From the NCBI RefSeq assembly GCF_000423925.1, contig NZ_AUIX01000023.1:38611-102610 (forward strand): DNA of 64,000 nt, given 5' to 3'. Below are positions 25,417 to 34,233 of the stretch, piece by piece; positions within the stretch are counted from its first letter, which is position 1; every line of letters starts with the position of its first letter. The notes under the pieces were generated by a model that saw only the letters and a list, made by a program, of their open reading frames with translations, did not search any database and had not been told where the DNA came from. The DNA comes from Butyrivibrio sp. VCD2006. GTDB lineage: Bacteria; Bacillota; Clostridia; Lachnospirales; Lachnospiraceae. Made by a program: the position numbers and the translations under genes.

Positions 25417-25628
25417 TGAAGAATTCACTGGTATCTTAGGGAGTTTGTTTTTATAGAAAAATATCACTGATACCTTATGGGCTTGTTTTTTTAGAGTTTG
25501 ATTCAAAGCTTGGCATAATGTTGGAGCAGAGCTTGTTTTTGGGATAAATAAACGTAATAACATCAATGAAATATTGATAAAATGAGAAAAATAGCAAAAA
25601 AGCAATAAATAATTGATTTGGTTCATAT

Positions 25629-25813
25629 TTGTTGCCTGCTTAGCAACAAGTATACTTGTCATAAGAGGATTTGTTGTCTTATTTGAGGTTCTGAAAATAT
25701 AGAACAAAGCTTCTCAAGATAATAGACAACAAAAGTGAACACTTGTAAATCATTTGTTGTCAGATAAATGATGATATGGCAACAAATTATACATAATCGA
25801 CGTGCTTGTTGCC
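25629..25813. repeat. Seven alternating copies of TTGTTGYC / GRCAACAA
   Basis: Forward copies lie at 25629, 25671, 25754 and 25806 and inverted copies at about 25642, 25725 and 25778, strictly alternating in direction. The nearest pair forms TTGTTGCC-TGCTTA-GCAACAA, and ACAAGTATACTTGT beside it is a palindrome. The region is AT-rich with no supported ORF. The arrangement resembles the array at 2577-3124 but is less regular. Confidence 0.65.
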
Positions 25814-25904
25814 AATCAAGAAATATTCGTGGAAATTTCGTAAAATAAAGAATATAAATTATCAAATAATTGAGAAAACAATCAACAGAAGAGTAGTGTA
25901 TTGA

Positions 25905-26267
25905 TATTTTTTTAATCATCTACATAATAAAGGTATAAATAGTGAGCTTGAGGCGTGGCTGACTTTTCTTGGCTGCGATGAACCTGAATACATAGTCAGA
26001 CTTATCATACAGTATCCTTATTTCAAGCCACTATATCAGGATCTGTATGATATGTGTTCCAACATAGAGAGGATGATGAATATGTTTTCAAAAGAGTTGC
26101 AGATTCTTGACCGCAATACCATTAAATATATGATAGATGAACTCCAGGAACAGCTTGATGCTGCCAATGATACTATTGCTAATGACAAAGCGACTATATC
26201 CAATATGACGAAAACCATCGCAGATCTTCAATCGGAGATTGAAAGGCTGAAAAACAATCAAAAATAG
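25905..26267 (+). pseudogene. C-terminal remnant of an Rpn family (PD-(D/E)XK) nuclease/transposase-like gene
   Basis: The frame is open for 120 codons after an in-frame TGA at 25902, with ATG codons only from 26052. Translation gives NSELEAWLTFLGCDEPEYI, VRLIIQYPYFKPLYQDLYD, then a coiled-coil tail (DRNTIKYMIDELQEQLDAAN...). This matches the end of the Rpn/PD-(D/E)XK transposase-family proteins that are abundant in Lachnospiraceae. The nuclease core is missing, and the upstream DNA is the AT-rich repeat zone, so this is a decayed fragment. A 71-residue coiled-coil protein could in principle be made from ATG 26052, but its ribosome site is poor. Confidence 0.7.
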
Positions 26268-26295
26268 TTAAGAAAACAAAATGGAGTGTACCAGT

Positions 26296-26352
26296 AAAAA
26301 GGGACCATTCGCTTTAATGATCAATGATTATAATGAGCGTGGTCCCTTTTTT
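26296..26352 (+). terminator. Terminator after the Rpn remnant
   Basis: AAAAAGGGACCA pairs with TGGTCCCTTTTTT. The symmetrical A and T runs allow it to work on both strands. Confidence 0.8.
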
Positions 26353-26513
26353 GTTGTAAGCTTTATTTTTGCGAATGTATGAGCAGACGGACAAACTTTC
26401 ATGTTCATCTGTCGACGCTCAGGAGCAAATATCCAGGTGTGTTTTCTGAAAAAACATAGAAAGATAATATGGTAAAATATATCGTTATTAAATAAAAAAA
26501 TAATTCAAGATTA

Positions 26514-26553
26514 TAAAACCGAAGATCTTTTTCCCGGTACTTATTAGTAGAAC
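26514..26553 (+). promoter_or_regulatory. Candidate ECF-type promoter of the membrane sigma factor gene
   Basis: TAAAACCGAA, a 10-bp unconserved spacer, then CCGGTACTTAT, 3 bases, then TAGAAC. The identical words with identical spacing stand at 29077-29116 before the lipoprotein gene. An AACCG-type -35 with a GC-containing second box about 15 bp further is typical of ECF sigma factor promoters, so autoregulation by the encoded sigma factor is likely. Confidence 0.7.
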
Positions 26554-26615
26554 CAGGGAAAGGAGGAGAGCGGTTTCGACAACTATAGTAAAAATATTGA
26601 ATGGAGATATGGAGA

Positions 26616-28988
26616 ATGGATGAAAAGTTGAAAAGAGCCATCGAGGAGATGGCTGAGGGAAAAGAAGAGGGCTTTAATGCGGTATATTCTGCTACATACA
26701 ATCATGTTTATTTTCGTGCAAAGGCATACATGAAGGATGAAGCTGATGCGCAGGACCTTACACAGATTGTATATATTGAGGCCTACAAGAACATAAAGAG
26801 CCTGCAGAATGCGGAGTCTCTTTTCGGATGGTTGGACGGAATCTGCCATAATCAGGGAATGAAAATTTTTCGTAAGAAAAAGGATGTGCTTCCAAATGTT
26901 GATGAGGAAGGAAAGGATATCTTTGAGACACTTGAGAGTAATGACATTACATCGCTGCCTGAATTATCGACAGACCAGAAGGAAACAAGCAGGATTATTC
27001 AGGAATTTATAGGTGAACTTCCGGAGGTTCAGAAGGCTGCTGTCATCGCATATTATTTCGACGGTTTTTCAGTCGGAGAAATTGCGCAGATGCAGGACTG
27101 TTCAGAAGGAACGGTTAAGAGCCGCCTGAACTATGCCCGAAAATTCCTTAAGGATAAGGTTGAAGGAACGGAAAAACGCGACGGTATCAGACTTCATGTT
27201 GTTGCACTTCCTACATTGTACTATGCAATCAAGCTTATGTCCGAGAATACAAAGCTTTCAGCTAAAGCTGCAGAGGGCATCTACGTAGGAAGCTGTGCAA
27301 AGGTCGGCCTTACACCCGGAGCTATTGCGCTCGGTAATGCAGGAGCAGGTATGTCAGCAAAAATGGCTGTGTCGGGAGCTGTAAAGGTGGCAGAGGCAGG
27401 ATCTGCTGTTGGAGCTAATGCTGCAGTGGCTTCTTCAGGTGCCGGTGCAGCTGTCGGTTCAGGTGCGGCGGCAGGAACAGCAGGCTCTGGTATTGCAGGT
27501 GCGGCAGGAACAGCAGCTGCTACAGGTGCAGGATTATCCCTAAGTGTTAAGACATTGATCATAGCGGGGGCAATTCTGGTGGGAGTAGGCGCCGGGGCTG
27601 GTGCGACATATTATGCTGTTAAACAGAATTCGCAGGAAGCTGAGATTATTGAAGATGAAGGGGATGTTGATTCAGAAGAGATAACGAATCAAGATGCTGA
27701 TGAAAACCCGAATAATGATACAGAGAAAGTGGCGGAGTCTCAAACTAATGACATGGAAGATGATTCAGCTAGTGAAAAAGCTCTGAAAGAAGCACTAGAG
27801 GATGAAGAAGTAAAAAATAAAGAGGCAGAGGATATTGTTCTGTCTGAGAGTGCAAAAATACAGATTGTTGATGCTGTTGGGTATTTTTTGCAATTCGGAT
27901 TACCTGAATCTGATTATGTTACGGGGGCAAGATATTATGCAGTGGAAACGTTATATATAAATCCGGCAGGAAAAGCAGGTTTTCCATGGAAAGAATCAGA
28001 CAAATTAGATGCTCAGTTTATAAAAGATTTTTATAATTCTTTGGGTATTACAATACCAGATGATTATGATTACGATGATGATGGTGTTACGCCAGATTCT
28101 GATAATGTATTTGGACAAGTGGATTTTCCTGAAGATTATATTGTTTTCAAAAATCTTGATATAACGAACAATGGTGATGGGACTTATATTTTAAATGGTC
28201 AATATAGTTGGGAATCACCATATTTTGAAACAAGCGATAGTAATGATATTATTTCGTTTATCGCAAAGGCTGTAAGTGGTGGAAATCCTGAGATATTTGA
28301 CGGACTTATTATTACTGAGTTCAAAGAAGCAGAGGATGATCCAAACAAAAATGAAGATTCTGCGAAGACAGATGATAAAGAACTGTATGAAAAATTCCTG
28401 GCAAACTCGGTTCCGGTTCATTTTTCTTCGAGAAATAATAAGGGAGATGTCAGTTATCTTGATTTATCAAGCTATTATGAACAGGATTTATATCTTGATG
28501 AGCTTATTGATGCAGTAGTTGGTTATCTTCGAAAGGACTGGGGTGAAGAATTTGTTATTCTGGAAGAAGTCGATTATGCATATATAGATTGTGGAGATGA
28601 TGAAATCCCGGAATTGGCACTTCATATAATTAGTCCAGTACCGGATATTGAACCCTGGAATGAATATATAGTAATTAAAAACATAGATGGAAGGCTGGAG
28701 ACTATTTATTCAAATATTGCATGGAGCAGATACACTATAGAAATGAACGAGTACGGCTATATTTCATCTTCTGGTAGTGGCGGAGCATATAGCAACGGTA
28801 AGGAGAACGGTTTTCTTAACAAAGAAGGAAATTATTATGACACATACATTAACGATGTAGAAATAAATCCTGAAACGAATGAAGAAACGGATAATGTAAC
28901 GGGAATGTCCGAAGAAGAAAGTAGTGCAATAGGTTTAACACAGAAAATAAAGGATGGAAAAGTACCAGTTTGGATGAAACTGAAATAA
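26616..28988 (+). CDS. Membrane-tethered ECF-type sigma factor with large C-terminal domain
   Basis: This protein has 790 residues from ATG 26616, chosen because GGAG lies 9 bases upstream; ATG 26601 has no ribosome site. Residues 1-95 are sigma region 2 (DEADAQDLTQIVYIEAYKNI, LFGWLDGICHNQGMKIFRK). Residues 124-182 are region 4 (LPEVQKAAVIAYYFDGFSV, GEIAQMQDCSEGTVKSRL). Residues 225-310 are an Ala/Gly-rich run, then one membrane helix (about 312-335: LIIAGAILVGVGAGAGATYY). An acidic linker leads to about 450 residues of mixed beta structure, probably outside the cell, with no family I recognise. The promoter-binding part is therefore held at the membrane and fused to a possible sensor. Release by proteolysis is an inference. 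Confidence 0.88.
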   Translation: MDEKLKRAIEEMAEGKEEGFNAVYSATYNHVYFRAKAYMKDEADAQDLTQIVYIEAYKNIKSLQNAESLFGWLDGICHNQGMKIFRKKKDVLPNVDEEGKDIFETLESNDITSLPELSTDQKETSRIIQEFIGELPEVQKAAVIAYYFDGFSVGEIAQMQDCSEGTVKSRLNYARKFLKDKVEGTEKRDGIRLHVVALPTLYYAIKLMSENTKLSAKAAEGIYVGSCAKVGLTPGAIALGNAGAGMSAKMAVSGAVKVAEAGSAVGANAAVASSGAGAAVGSGAAAGTAGSGIAGAAGTAAATGAGLSLSVKTLIIAGAILVGVGAGAGATYYAVKQNSQEAEIIEDEGDVDSEEITNQDADENPNNDTEKVAESQTNDMEDDSASEKALKEALEDEEVKNKEAEDIVLSESAKIQIVDAVGYFLQFGLPESDYVTGARYYAVETLYINPAGKAGFPWKESDKLDAQFIKDFYNSLGITIPDDYDYDDDGVTPDSDNVFGQVDFPEDYIVFKNLDITNNGDGTYILNGQYSWESPYFETSDSNDIISFIAKAVSGGNPEIFDGLIITEFKEAEDDPNKNEDSAKTDDKELYEKFLANSVPVHFSSRNNKGDVSYLDLSSYYEQDLYLDELIDAVVGYLRKDWGEEFVILEEVDYAYIDCGDDEIPELALHIISPVPDIEPWNEYIVIKNIDGRLETIYSNIAWSRYTIEMNEYGYISSSGSGGAYSNGKENGFLNKEGNYYDTYINDVEINPETNEETDNVTGMSEEESSAIGLTQKIKDGKVPVWMKLK

Positions 28989-28996
28989 ACTTTCAC

Positions 28997-29042
28997 AATC
29001 CGGGAATCTTAAGATATTCTTAAAGATTTCCGGATTCTTTTT
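28997..29042 (+). terminator. Terminator of the sigma factor gene
   Basis: AATCCGGGAATCTT pairs with AAGATTTCCGGATT, followed by CTTTTTG. The 30 bp from 28981 are nearly identical to those at 31331, the end of the secreted-protein gene. Confidence 0.85.
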
Positions 29043-29076
29043 GTGCAAAAATTTTTTGAAAGATTTTTCAAAAATA

Positions 29077-29116
29077 TAAAACCGAATCAAAACTCGCCGG
29101 TACTTATAGATAGAAC
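29077..29116 (+). promoter_or_regulatory. Second copy of the candidate ECF-type promoter
   Basis: TAAAACCGAA (29077-29086), 10 bp, CCGGTACTTAT (29097-29107), 3 bp, TAGAAC (29111-29116). The conserved words and both spacings equal those at 26514-26553, while the spacer bases differ. The distance to the lipoprotein ATG is 30 bp. Confidence 0.7.
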
Positions 29117-29145
29117 AACATAATACAATACGGAGGGAGAAAAGC

Positions 29146-30030
29146 ATGAAGAAAACAATTATTTTTACAATCACATTACTTACAATTTGCATCACTGGCT
29201 GCGGAAAGAAGTATGATGAGAGTCCGCTGAGTCTTGCAGAAGGGTACAATGCAATAATCAGTGAGGCAAAGGCTGATGGCAGGGAAGAGGAAATTTATGA
29301 AATGCAAAATGCCATACAGTCTGAGTATGAGGCAGACATGAAGAAGAGAGCGGAAGAGGAAGCAGAGGTTGAAGCGCAGAAACAGGATCCTCACCCAGAG
29401 TGGCTTGTCGATACGACTGAAGTCCATATTGGAACAATTGAAGAAAATGGAATTGGGTACGGAGTTGTGGCACCGGTACCTAGGAAACTCATTGAATACA
29501 GAGAAAATCTTCTAAAAGGTGTTGGTCGTGAAATATATAGTGAGGATGTCCTTCCGGGATATAAGAGCTTTGCAAACCTGGATGGAGCTAATATAAATTC
29601 AAATGGGGTACACTCTATCAATGTAAAATCTGAGCATGATGGTTATTTTGATCATCATAATGAGAGTGGAAGAGCAGTTAAGGATTTTGCCGATGATGAT
29701 GTGTTTGGGATTTTTTCGGAAACTGATCATGTAGACAGGGCAAAATCAACCGTCATACGAAAGGGCGGATTTATTTATGTATTTCAACGTGAAGATGCTG
29801 TTGTTGATGAAAAGTATGGAGTATCAAAGACATTAAAATTTTACATAATACTTCCCGGAGATGAAACGGATACATATTATGTTCATGCAATTGGTGGAAG
29901 AGTATCAATAAACACGCTATATGATGTTAAAGATGCTGCGGATTATGCAGAGGAGTATGTTCAGCTTTTCCAGAAAGAACTTAAGATTGTAGAAGGTGCA
30001 GATGTCGAGGCAGCGAAAAACTTACGATAA
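29146..30030 (+). CDS. Lipoprotein in the membrane sigma factor locus
   Basis: This protein of 294 residues has a clear lipobox (ICITGC, Cys20). A Glu/Ala/Lys-rich helix follows (about residues 55-85, MKKRAEEEAEVEAQKQ), then a domain of about 200 residues with no recognised motif, ending in a helix (DYAEEYVQLFQKELK). It is preceded by GGAGGGAG 8 bases before ATG. The shared promoter motif makes it the best candidate target of the upstream sigma factor. It could be a sensor, regulator or effector of that system, anchored outside the membrane. No homologous family recognised. Confidence 0.8.
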   Translation: MKKTIIFTITLLTICITGCGKKYDESPLSLAEGYNAIISEAKADGREEEIYEMQNAIQSEYEADMKKRAEEEAEVEAQKQDPHPEWLVDTTEVHIGTIEENGIGYGVVAPVPRKLIEYRENLLKGVGREIYSEDVLPGYKSFANLDGANINSNGVHSINVKSEHDGYFDHHNESGRAVKDFADDDVFGIFSETDHVDRAKSTVIRKGGFIYVFQREDAVVDEKYGVSKTLKFYIILPGDETDTYYVHAIGGRVSINTLYDVKDAADYAEEYVQLFQKELKIVEGADVEAAKNLR

Positions 30031-30077
30031 ATTTGAAGTGAAAAGCAAGGTTGCTAGATACCTATAAAACTATGTTG

Positions 30078-30086
30078 TGATATAAT
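30078..30086 (+). promoter_or_regulatory. Extended -10 promoter of the 30181 gene
   Basis: TGATATAAT with the hexamer at 30081-30086. No ECF-type motif is present here, so this gene appears to have an ordinary housekeeping promoter. Confidence 0.55.
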
Positions 30087-30180
30087 TAACAGGTTGTATG
30101 AGGACAGAACATAAGAAAAATGTTCAAGAAATTCGCTTTTTGCGGATGCTTGGAATTAAAATGAAAAGAGGGAAATGAAG

Positions 30181-31329
30181 ATGAAGAAAAGTGGTTTACT
30201 AAAAAAAGCGGGAGCATTGCTTCTGGCAATGTCTATGACAGTTGCATCTTTTAGCACATTTGCTCCTGAGACAAAACTTACGGCTAAGGCAGCAGGTGAA
30301 ACACAGGATACTGCAACTATACTAACGCCTAATTCGGAATGGACAGCATGGACACCACTTGTTGATGAAGGAACACACTTCTACAAAGTGGTTTTGACCG
30401 AAGATGGGGAGTTTACATTAAGTGCTGCATTTAAGAATTGTTATGGCGTGAGCGCATTTCTTCGTAAAGAGAGGAACACGGATATCTTGTGTCATGTACA
30501 AACTATTTTCGGGACAGAAGAAGATGCTCCTGTGACAGAATCCGATAAACGTGTTTTATCAGCGGGAACTTACTACATTGAAGTTACTGGAAAGGGTGTC
30601 AGAAATATAGATAAGGGCAATGGTTACCAGAATTATAAGATACAAATAGGCTTTAATGGTTTTGGAGTATCTGAAACAAATGAAGATAGTTATGATAATC
30701 CGAAGGAATATGTTATTAACTCAGTAGTTACAGATTCCGGTACAAGTACAGATCAGGTAGATTGGTATAGATTTAGTATTGATAAGGAAGGGAAATACAC
30801 ATTTAATATTACAATTTATGGAACCTATGAGACATCTCAATTTGAAGCAAAAATCTATAATTCCGATCTTACTGAAGAAAAGTTATCACTAAAAGGTGGA
30901 AATCACGATGAGTCAGGTGTTAATCGAACAGGAGAATTATACCTTGTGCCTGGTGTGTATTATATAAAAATAAATGCTAAAGACACAAAATACTCTTTTT
31001 CTGTAAAGGGATCTACTATCGAAGCGAGTAAAGTAACCAAAGTGAAATCTTCAAAGAAGAAAAAGGCAGATGTTACCTTTAAGGAAACTACAGGTGTTAG
31101 CGGCTATCAGATCCAGTACTCAACAGACAAAAAATTTAACAAGAAAGTTAAAACAAAAACATCCAAGGCTGAAAAGACTGAAAGTGCAGGAAATAGCAAA
31201 AGGAAGGTTACAATAAGCAAGCTTAAGAGCCATAAGAAGTATTACTTCAGAGTAAGAACTTATGTTGAAAATAACAATGCCAGATTCTATTCAGATTGGT
31301 CAAAGGCAAAGAGTGCAAAAATAAAGTAA
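30181..31329 (+). CDS. Secreted protein with PPC-like and C-terminal fibronectin III-like domains
   Basis: This protein has 382 residues. ATG 30181 fits the AGAGGG ribosome site (8 bases away) better than ATG 30175. The signal peptide is cut at about AKA/AG near residue 37. Two pre-peptidase-C-like beta domains follow: LSAAFKNCYGVSAFLRKERN with AGTYYIEVTGKG, then VDWYRFSIDKEGKYTFNITI with PGVYYIKINAKD. The last 100 residues are Fn3-like with many Lys residues (VSGYQIQYSTDKKF, KKYYFRVRTYVENN). Such modules stabilise or target secreted enzymes, but here no catalytic domain is present. It resembles in its C-terminus the Fn3 protein at 35261. It probably binds cell wall or polysaccharide. Confidence 0.8.
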   Translation: MKKSGLLKKAGALLLAMSMTVASFSTFAPETKLTAKAAGETQDTATILTPNSEWTAWTPLVDEGTHFYKVVLTEDGEFTLSAAFKNCYGVSAFLRKERNTDILCHVQTIFGTEEDAPVTESDKRVLSAGTYYIEVTGKGVRNIDKGNGYQNYKIQIGFNGFGVSETNEDSYDNPKEYVINSVVTDSGTSTDQVDWYRFSIDKEGKYTFNITIYGTYETSQFEAKIYNSDLTEEKLSLKGGNHDESGVNRTGELYLVPGVYYIKINAKDTKYSFSVKGSTIEASKVTKVKSSKKKKADVTFKETTGVSGYQIQYSTDKKFNKKVKTKTSKAEKTESAGNSKRKVTISKLKSHKKYYFRVRTYVENNNARFYSDWSKAKSAKIK

Positions 31330-31346
31330 ATGAAATAAACTATCAA

Positions 31347-31379
31347 AATCCGGAAATCTCGTAGGTTTCCGGATTTTTT
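31347..31379 (+). terminator. Terminator of the 30181 gene
   Basis: A perfect 10-bp stem AATCCGGAAA / TTTCCGGATT followed by TTTTA. It is closely similar to the terminator at 28997. Confidence 0.9.
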
Positions 31380-31506
31380 ATGCAACAATCTCATCATTTT
31401 ACTTGCGATTCCTTTTAATCATTGGTATAAATTCACGGGAGCTTAGGTTATATGTAAATAGATGTACAAAATTACATTAATTTGTTGTATGTGTGAAATA
31501 ATAGTT

Positions 31507-31552
31507 CAAAAAGCCCCGCATATATGAGTTATTCACTCATATACACGGGGCT
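31507..31552 (-). terminator. Terminator of the vtc-DUF4956-cotH operon
   Basis: AGCCCCG...ATGAGT pairs with ACTCAT...CGGGGCT, and on the minus strand it is followed by TTTTTGAA. Confidence 0.85.
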
Positions 31553-31573
31553 GAAGTTTATTTATGAATCATG

Positions 31574-33433
31574 TTATCGTCTTGCTCTATATGTCAATGC
31601 TATTGCTATAGCTGCAATAAGTGCTATGCAGCAAGCAGCCAGATAAATATATGCTGTGGGTGATACGGTAGTCGTTGACATGCCTTGGAAGTCAGGACCA
31701 CCACCCGGGAATCCGCCGGTGCTGTTGCTATCGGAAGAACCACCCGGGAACCCGCCGGCATTGTCGTTATCGGAAGAGCCACCCGGGCCACCTGATCCGC
31801 CGGGACCGCCGCCACCTGCCATGCAGCCCATATCCGAAAGGGTAATGGAGGAGGCATCAATAAGTGCCTCGGAATCTGCTTCCTGGGCGGAATCGGTTGA
31901 GCCGATGGTCCCGTCAAGCTGGCCCTGTATGCTCTGGCAACGAAGCTCGACAAAAGATCTTATTGTCTCAACTGCTTTATCAAATTCCTCTGTAGTGCAG
32001 AACTTAGTAGGATCCTTATCTACATAATCGCGGATCATGTTGTAAGTAGTATCGATGAGGTCTGTAAGATAGCCGCTTGTGTAGAATTGCTCGAGGAACT
32101 CAGCATAATATTCGTGGTACATTTCAAGGTACTCGTCGCAGGAAGTAATCCATGTGAACATAGGTCTGTCGTTGCTGCCCTCGGTTACTGAGAGAGGTGT
32201 GTCGATTGGATCGTTTACAGCGCCGCTTGCGTCATTTGCAGTGAAGGTTCCGTATGCGAGGTTATAATCCCAGGGAATCATTGACAATACACCATTTTCC
32301 TCGTAGAGGTAGAAGTTGTGGATCATGCTGCCTGTATAGCTGTCGCCGTTTACAACAAAATTGTGAACTACCATGTATCTCATGACTTCATCAATATCGA
32401 TTGCTTCAGCGATAGCCTCAGCATCCTGATTCTCAATGCCTTCGTTCAGAGCTTTTAGTGCACTTATGAGCCTTGTTTTATCCTTCTTTTGGATGGATGT
32501 TTTAGCACTGTCAAAAATGGTAGAGTAGCTGTCTACATCATCGTCAATGTATTGCAGCTTCGCATCGCTGCTTCCCATGCCGAATCCGCCGGAATCTCCA
32601 CCTGGGAATCCACCTGGACCGCCACCCTGTTCCATCTTTTCCTTGAATGCTTCAAGATCTTCCTCTGACATATTATCAGGATTGAAATCCCCTGTATCTG
32701 AACTATCGCCACCCTCTGATTTCTTGGATTCAAAAGGATTGTCAATTCCCATCTTGTCAAAATCCATATCCTTCATGTCGAAGCCACCGCCGTTACCGCG
32801 GCCGCCGCCCATTGACATGGTGTCAGGTTTGTAGAGCTCTCCGTAGTTTGTGCCATTATTTCTCTCGAGGAAAGAATCCTCAACAGCTTCAACTGCAAGG
32901 TACAAACCCCAGTCCTCGCCATTAACTGTGATGTAAGTGTAGCTTACAAGAGGAGCATCTGCGCCGAACTCAGCCATGAGCTTGTAGGCTATATAGTCCT
33001 TCATCATGGTGTAGTCCTGGATCAGATTGTTCAGACAAAGCTTATCAAGCCCGTAGTAATTGGTGCTCGACTGAAAAGCGTCGAATTCTATCTTAAAACT
33101 GTATCTGTCGCTATCCAGCTGTGAAACAGTGGAGAGGGAAGTGTTTCCTTTTCCTCTGATACCGACGTTCTTAATTGTCTCTCCATCAATTACGACGTCA
33201 GCAGCCGAGTACTCCTCAGAGGTTGCAGTGCTAAGGAAACTCTCCCAATCATCAATCTGAATATCAATTGTGTGAACGTAGCTGTCATCGAAGAGCTTAT
33301 CAGCATAATCCATGGAAACTGAATCATCTGCTGCGATGCCGATAGAAGCGCCGTTCATGAAAATTACTGTCACAAGAATCGCAAGGATAGTAACGAAAAT
33401 ACAGACTCTGTCTATATTCTTGTGTGTGGACAT
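31574..33433 (-). CDS. CotH family protein kinase, extracytoplasmic
   Basis: This protein has 619 residues. An N-terminal membrane segment (VCIFVTILAILVTVIFM) acts as anchor or signal, followed by the CotH domain: IRGKGNTSLS near residue 95, YGLDKLCLNNLIQDYTMMKDY, and the metal-binding IPWDYNLAYG. CotH proteins are atypical kinases that phosphorylate proteins outside the cytoplasm or on spore coats. Two Gly/Pro-rich linkers interrupt the protein (near 205-290, GGGPGGFPGG; and 545-585), and a C-terminal membrane helix (YIYLAACCIALIAAIAIAL) ends in RARR, so both ends may be in the membrane. AAGGAG lies 7 bases before ATG. It is the last gene of a minus-strand operon with vtc and DUF4956. Confidence 0.9.
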   Translation of the reverse strand: MSTHKNIDRVCIFVTILAILVTVIFMNGASIGIAADDSVSMDYADKLFDDSYVHTIDIQIDDWESFLSTATSEEYSAADVVIDGETIKNVGIRGKGNTSLSTVSQLDSDRYSFKIEFDAFQSSTNYYGLDKLCLNNLIQDYTMMKDYIAYKLMAEFGADAPLVSYTYITVNGEDWGLYLAVEAVEDSFLERNNGTNYGELYKPDTMSMGGGRGNGGGFDMKDMDFDKMGIDNPFESKKSEGGDSSDTGDFNPDNMSEEDLEAFKEKMEQGGGPGGFPGGDSGGFGMGSSDAKLQYIDDDVDSYSTIFDSAKTSIQKKDKTRLISALKALNEGIENQDAEAIAEAIDIDEVMRYMVVHNFVVNGDSYTGSMIHNFYLYEENGVLSMIPWDYNLAYGTFTANDASGAVNDPIDTPLSVTEGSNDRPMFTWITSCDEYLEMYHEYYAEFLEQFYTSGYLTDLIDTTYNMIRDYVDKDPTKFCTTEEFDKAVETIRSFVELRCQSIQGQLDGTIGSTDSAQEADSEALIDASSITLSDMGCMAGGGGPGGSGGPGGSSDNDNAGGFPGGSSDSNSTGGFPGGGPDFQGMSTTTVSPTAYIYLAACCIALIAAIAIALTYRARR

Positions 33434-33470
33434 TTGAAACTCCTTTATATGTTCTTTCTTATGTTTCGGC

Positions 33471-33529
33471 GGGCATAAAGTATTTCACACACTTACAAGC
33501 AAGCTTGTAGTGTGTTTATACTTTCGCCC
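33471..33529 (-). promoter_or_regulatory. Long intercistronic hairpin between DUF4956 and cotH
   Basis: The arms GGGC..AAAGTAT..CACACT..ACAAGC and their complement meet at a 2-base loop near 33501. The stem is about 25 bp with small bulges and is not followed by a T-run on the minus strand. It could set the ratio of DUF4956 and cotH mRNA by processing or protection. Confidence 0.6.
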
Positions 33530-33532
33530 ATT

Positions 33533-34204
33533 TTATCCCATATACTCGCCGTTGTAGCTTACAAGTACTGCGCTGTTAACGCCTTCCATGTCAGCAAGTG
33601 CATTTATGAAATCTGTGTTGTCTTCCTTAAGTCTTACTTCATAGTTGATCTCGAGGTTACCCTTCTGGGCGCTCTTACTTTTAACAACCATACGGTTAAC
33701 GGTGTTCTTGATAAAATCTGATGCCTTGACCTCAGCCTCGTGACCTGTGCAGTTAAGAACAATTATGTAAGGCATAACGTGTGACTTTTTGTTTGCGAAA
33801 ACAAGAAGGATGAGACCGATTATCACACTTCCGAAAACTGCCAGCGGGATGAAGCCTGCTGCAAGGACGATGCCCACTGCAATTGACCAGAACAGGAAAG
33901 CAATGTCCAAAGGCTCCTTGATCGCAGCCCTGAAACGAACGATTGAAAGGGCGCCGACCATACCAAGTGAAAGAACTACGTTACTTGTTACCGCGAGGAT
34001 AACGAGAGTGGTGATCATTGTGAGTGATACAAGTGTTACGCCAAAACTGGAGGAGTACATAACTCCCTGATAAGTTTTCTTATATATAAGGAAGATGAAA
34101 AGTCCGATCGCAAAAGCAAGAACCATGGCAAGTGCCATATCAAGTACGCTGATGCTGCTTACATTTTCCAAAAAGCTTGATTTAAAGATGTCATTGAAAC
34201 TCAT
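33533..34204 (-). CDS. DUF4956 family membrane protein
   Basis: This protein of 223 residues has four helices in the first 150 residues (for example LDMALAMVLAFAIGLFIFLI, TMITTLVILAVTSNVVLSLG, FLFWSIAVGIVLAAGFIPL and VIIGLILLVF). VGALSIVRFRAAIKEPLDIAF is the strongly conserved family signature. A soluble C-terminal alpha/beta domain follows. The family occurs beside polyphosphate polymerase-like (VTC) and CotH proteins, and a complex of the three at the membrane is plausible. GGAG precedes the ATG. It lies 29 bp behind vtc. Confidence 0.9.
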   Translation of the reverse strand: MSFNDIFKSSFLENVSSISVLDMALAMVLAFAIGLFIFLIYKKTYQGVMYSSSFGVTLVSLTMITTLVILAVTSNVVLSLGMVGALSIVRFRAAIKEPLDIAFLFWSIAVGIVLAAGFIPLAVFGSVIIGLILLVFANKKSHVMPYIIVLNCTGHEAEVKASDFIKNTVNRMVVKSKSAQKGNLEINYEVRLKEDNTDFINALADMEGVNSAVLVSYNGEYMG

Positions 34205-34233
34205 TTTTTATTCTCCTATTTTCTATAAATTAT

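Noticed and set aside
25414..25919. Minus-strand ORFs of 97 and 86 residues
   Set aside because: They lie in AT-rich DNA with inverted repeats, have no ribosome sites, and show no family pattern.
26052..26267. Independent 71-residue coiled-coil protein
   Set aside because: The same frame reads upstream to 25905 with clear similarity to the end of Rpn-type proteins, so a gene remnant explains it better.
27290..27570. Frameshift or assembly fault in the Ala/Gly-rich part of the sigma protein
   Set aside because: The frame stays open on both sides, the composition is gradual, and a membrane helix follows directly, which fits a real linker.
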